A DNA stretch of 26,385 nucleotides, from positions 1 through 26,385 of the forward strand of contig NZ_JAVMKF010000153.1 of assembly GCF_031732815.1 (NCBI RefSeq). Reading direction: 5' to 3'. The notes under the pieces were generated by a model, which was given only the letters and a program-made list of their open reading frames with translations, was not told the origin of the DNA and did no database searches. Both the position numbers and the translations under genes were made by a program. Source of the stretch: Accumulibacter sp031732815 (lineage in GTDB: Bacteria > Pseudomonadota > Gammaproteobacteria > Burkholderiales > Rhodocyclaceae). Below, one piece after another: positions 24,078 through 26,385 of this stretch. How positions within the stretch are numbered: position 1 is the stretch's first letter; the number at the start of each line of letters is the position of its first letter.

Positions 24078-26050
24078 ATGCGCCGGCGACGCCGGCCGCG
24101 GTCGCCGTGCCGGCGCTCAACCGCGCTTTCGTCTACGCCGGTCTGGCGCGTTTCGCCGGCGAGCGCCTGGGCGCGCCGTCGGCGGTCTTCGAGAGTCTGG
24201 CCGGTGACGGAGAACTCTACTCGCTGCTCGCCCAGGCGCCTGGCGACTGGCTCGGCGCCTGCCGCGAGCTGGCGCTGCGCGCGCCGCAGATGCCCGGTCC
24301 CTGCGGCCGTATCCTGCACGACTTTCGCCTGCAGTTGCACGAGTGGTTCGCTTTCGCGCTCGCCGGCGAGGCCGAAGCCAGCCACCTGATCAACCTGGCG
24401 CTTGCCGAACTGCAGGCGCCAGTCGACGAGACGCGGCCCAGCCTGCATCTGCTGGCAGAACTCAGCCAGGCGCTCTTTGCCCTGCCGCTGCCGCCGCTGA
24501 GCTGGCCCAACCATCCGCTGGTGCGGGCGCAACTGGCGCGCATCGCCGGCGACGACGCGCTGCCGCTCGCCAGCCTGCACGTTTCCCCGCGCCTGTGGGC
24601 GCTGTGCTGCGGCGACCGGCAGGTCTGGCGCGAGTTGCGCTCGCTCGCCAGCGATCCGGCGATTGCCCTGCCGGCGCAACTCGAGCAGATGCTGCCGGCG
24701 ATCGTCGCCAGCCTGCGCCAGGGCGCAGCGCCGCTCGTCGTCGTGCGCGGCGCGCGCGCCGCCGGTCTGGCGCTTGCTGCGCGCCTGGCGGCCGGCGCCG
24801 GACTGCACGCCGTCGAATGCGACGCGGGCGAGTGGAACAGCCGGCCACTGCTCGCCGCCGCTTGCCGCTACGCCGGCTGGCTACCCGTTCTGCCGCTGGC
24901 GCTCGGGCCAGGCGAGAGCTTCTCGCCGGCGGCGACGGCGCTCGGCCTGACGCCGATCGTCATCGTTGTCGGAGTCGACGGCACGGTGGACGTCGCCGAT
25001 GCGCTGGAGATCGTCATCCCGTCGCTCACCCTGGACGAACGTCGGCGTGCCTGGCAACAGGCTCTGGGGCAGGACGCCGCGCCGGCGCTCGCCGAATGCG
25101 CGCAGCTCGACGGCGCGACGATCGCTGCGCTTGCCGGGCGAATCCGCCGCGCTGCAGCGGGCGACGACGCGCCGCCCGACCTCGGCCATCTGCGCCAGGT
25201 GCGGCTGGGCTTTGCTGCCGAGCGCCTACGTCTGCTGGCGCAGCCGCTCGCGCGCGAGGTCGGCGCCGACGCGCTCGTCCTGCCGCCGGCAACGGAACAG
25301 CAGTTTGCGCAGTTGATTTGCCGCTGCCGCCGGCGCGAGCGCCTGTGGACCGGCCTCGGCCCGAGCCTGGCGACGCCGACCGCCGGCGTACGCGCGCTCT
25401 TTGCCGGCGAAAGCGGCTCAGGCAAGACGCTCGCTGCGTGCCGGCTGGCGAGCCAGCTCGGCGCGCCGCTCTACCGCGTCGACCTGGCCGCAGTGATGAA
25501 CAAGTACGTTGGCGAAACCGAGAAGAACCTCGGCCGTCTGCTCGACGAAGCCGCCGCGCTCGACGTCGTTCTCCTGATCGACGAAGCCGATGCGCTCTTC
25601 GGCCGGCGCAGCGAAGGCAAGGAGACCGGCGAGCGCTACGCCAACATGATGACCAACTTTCTGCTGACGCGCATTGAAAGCCATCCGGGAATCGTCGTCC
25701 TGACGACGAATGCGCGCAATCGCCTGGACGCTGCGTTCACCCGGCGCTTCGACGCGATCATCGAATTCCCGCTACCCGGCGTCGACGAGCGCTACCGCCT
25801 GTGGCGATCGCACCTCGGTGCGCGCTCGCCGAGTGACGACGACTGTCGGCTGCTCGCCAGTTACAGCGACCTGCCCGGCGGCCACATCCGCAACGCCGTA
25901 CTGCACGCGGCAGCGCTCAGCGAAACCGCGCCCGGGCAGCCGGTCGAACTGGTCCTGCTGGTCGCTGCGCTGGCCAGCGAATACCACAAGCTGGGCCGCA
26001 CGCCGCCGCCGCAGCTCGCCCAACTCGCCGCGCGCGGAAACGGAGGATAA
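24074..26050 (+). CDS. AAA+ ATPase, Afp15/Pvc15-like
   Basis: This 658-residue protein ends in a classic AAA+ domain. Walker A is GESGSGKT (445-452) and Walker B is VVLLIDEAD (498-506). Between them lies YRVDLAAVMNKYVGETEKNL, with the pore-loop-like KYVGETEKN. Sensor 1 is VVLTTNARNRLD and the arginine-finger region is FTRRFDAIIEFPLPG. The N-terminal 400 residues are the extended region usual for the Afp15/Pvc15 family, including a degenerate nucleotide-binding-like stretch (VVVRGARAAGLALAARLAAG, about 222-241) without a Walker lysine. In Afp and PVC this cytosolic ATPase is needed for assembly or cargo loading and is not part of the particle. The catalytic motifs look intact. Confidence 0.95.
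   Translation: MNAPATPAAVAVPALNRAFVYAGLARFAGERLGAPSAVFESLAGDGELYSLLAQAPGDWLGACRELALRAPQMPGPCGRILHDFRLQLHEWFAFALAGEAEASHLINLALAELQAPVDETRPSLHLLAELSQALFALPLPPLSWPNHPLVRAQLARIAGDDALPLASLHVSPRLWALCCGDRQVWRELRSLASDPAIALPAQLEQMLPAIVASLRQGAAPLVVVRGARAAGLALAARLAAGAGLHAVECDAGEWNSRPLLAAACRYAGWLPVLPLALGPGESFSPAATALGLTPIVIVVGVDGTVDVADALEIVIPSLTLDERRRAWQQALGQDAAPALAECAQLDGATIAALAGRIRRAAAGDDAPPDLGHLRQVRLGFAAERLRLLAQPLAREVGADALVLPPATEQQFAQLICRCRRRERLWTGLGPSLATPTAGVRALFAGESGSGKTLAACRLASQLGAPLYRVDLAAVMNKYVGETEKNLGRLLDEAAALDVVLLIDEADALFGRRSEGKETGERYANMMTNFLLTRIESHPGIVVLTTNARNRLDAAFTRRFDAIIEFPLPGVDERYRLWRSHLGARSPSDDDCRLLASYSDLPGGHIRNAVLHAAALSETAPGQPVELVLLVAALASEYHKLGRTPPPQLAQLAARGNGG
26042..26047 (+). promoter_or_regulatory. 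Ribosome binding site of the DUF4157-type gene
   Basis: GGAGGA overlaps the end of the ATPase gene, with GGAGG six bases before ATG 26053. It is a strong site and indicates the effector-like gene is co-expressed with the machine. Confidence 0.65.
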
Positions 26051-26052
26051 GC

Positions 26053-26385
26053 ATGGCCAGCGTAACCCAGGCGCGCCGCTCGGCGCTTTCCCGCGCACCG
26101 GCGGGCAAGCCACAAGAGAACACGCGCCTGCGGCGCGCCGCCGCGGCGAATGCGACGAAGGGCAAGGCACCAGCCTATCTGCAGGCGAAACTGGCGATGA
26201 GTACTCCCGGCGACGCGTCCGAGCAGGAAGCCGAACGCGTCGCCCGACAGCTCGCGCGCAGTCCGCGCGCGGCTGCCGCGCCGGCCGCCAAGGCGAACAC
26301 GCCGGCCACAGCCGCGCGCTCGCCCGCGCCCGCAGCGGGCACCGGCAGCGAGCGCGTGCAGCGCGCCAGCGTCGCTCCTGGCGTC
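26053..26385 (+). CDS. DUF4157-type eCIS effector candidate (5' part, runs off the window)
   Basis: Only the first 111 residues are present. After a basic, Ala-rich leader (residues 1-39) comes YLQAKLAMSTPGDASEQEAE followed by RVARQLAR (about 42-69). This matches the signature preceding DUF4157 domains, 'lQ.KL..s.PGD..EqEADrVA..v.r', common at the start of eCIS-linked toxins and cargo. A disordered Ala/Pro/Ser linker then leads to RVQRAS, and the 'VQR' dipeptide style is also typical of these proteins. DUF4157 itself is a zincin-like domain with an HExxH motif, expected just beyond the window edge. It is known to associate with eCIS effectors, so this is the best cargo candidate here. The toxin or enzyme domain, if any, is not visible. 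Confidence 0.75.
   Translation, partial: MASVTQARRSALSRAPAGKPQENTRLRRAAAANATKGKAPAYLQAKLAMSTPGDASEQEAERVARQLARSPRAAAAPAAKANTPATAARSPAPAAGTGSERVQRASVAPGV

Noticed and set aside
1..26385. Prophage or R-type pyocin interpretation
   Set aside because: No capsid, terminase, integrase, holin or lysin is present. The DUF4255 protein, Pvc7-like adaptor, AAA+ ATPase and DUF4157-type gene are eCIS marks absent from pyocins.
1..26385. Type VI secretion system interpretation
   Set aside because: There is no TssJLM membrane complex, TssBC split sheath, ClpV or TssK-type protein. The sheath is a single long phage-type chain.

Overview
The window is one dense, same-strand gene cluster for an extracellular-type contractile injection system (eCIS), the phage-tail-like class that includes Afp (Serratia), PVC (Photorhabdus), MAC, AlgoCIS and the thylakoid-anchored tCIS. 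Base composition is very GC-rich, with strong G/C in third codon positions. Together with the gene content this suggests a high-GC proteobacterium, possibly a betaproteobacterium such as Rhodocyclales, but the sequence does not settle the taxonomy. There is no rRNA, tRNA, insertion sequence, CRISPR array or integrase, and no lysis, capsid or terminase gene, so this is not an intact prophage.

Layout (all + strand): the tail of an upstream gene (3-104); a DUF4255/Pvc16-type tube-end protein (104-706); a small beta-domain protein (703-1488); the main contractile sheath (1507-3678); a first tube protein (3698-4156); a GTG-start protein that I read as a strongly diverged sheath paralogue (4161-5771); a second tube protein (5764-6243); a Pvc7-like adaptor with a remnant LysM domain (6245-6937); a 51-residue DUF5908-like protein (6949-7104); a spike split into a gp27-like hub (7091-8143, TTG start) and a gp5/gpV-like OB-fold plus beta-helix protein (8153-8791); a protein with a C-terminal membrane anchor (8785-10428); gp25-like (10431-10823) and J-like (10834-13041) wedge proteins; and a TIGR02242-type tail protein (13045-15465). 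Three consecutive proteins follow that share an N-terminal module (15462-20588), the middle one carrying a long coiled coil. After them come a 616-residue protein of unknown role (20588-22438), a conserved eCIS-type unknown with a disordered linker (22449-24077), an AAA+ ATPase of the Afp15/Pvc15 type (24074-26050), and the start of a DUF4157-type protein, a likely effector, which runs off the window (26053-26385).

Intergenic gaps are at most 26 bases and many genes overlap by 1-14 bases, so the cluster looks like one translationally coupled operon. No promoter or terminator could be identified; the promoter is probably upstream of base 1. There is no gene-free stretch longer than 300 bases.

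Likely assembly: J-like and gp25-like wedges surround the gp27/gp5 hub and spike. The tube polymerises from the hub via the Pvc7-like adaptor, the sheath packs around it, and the DUF4255 protein ends the tube. The ATPase would help assembly or loading, and the DUF4157 protein would be cargo. The membrane-anchor gene, and the absence of a visible PAAR tip or obvious receptor-binding fibre, argue for checking whether this machine stays attached to a membrane in its own cell rather than being released. The least explained parts are the diverged sheath paralogue, the triplicated module and the membrane-anchored protein.
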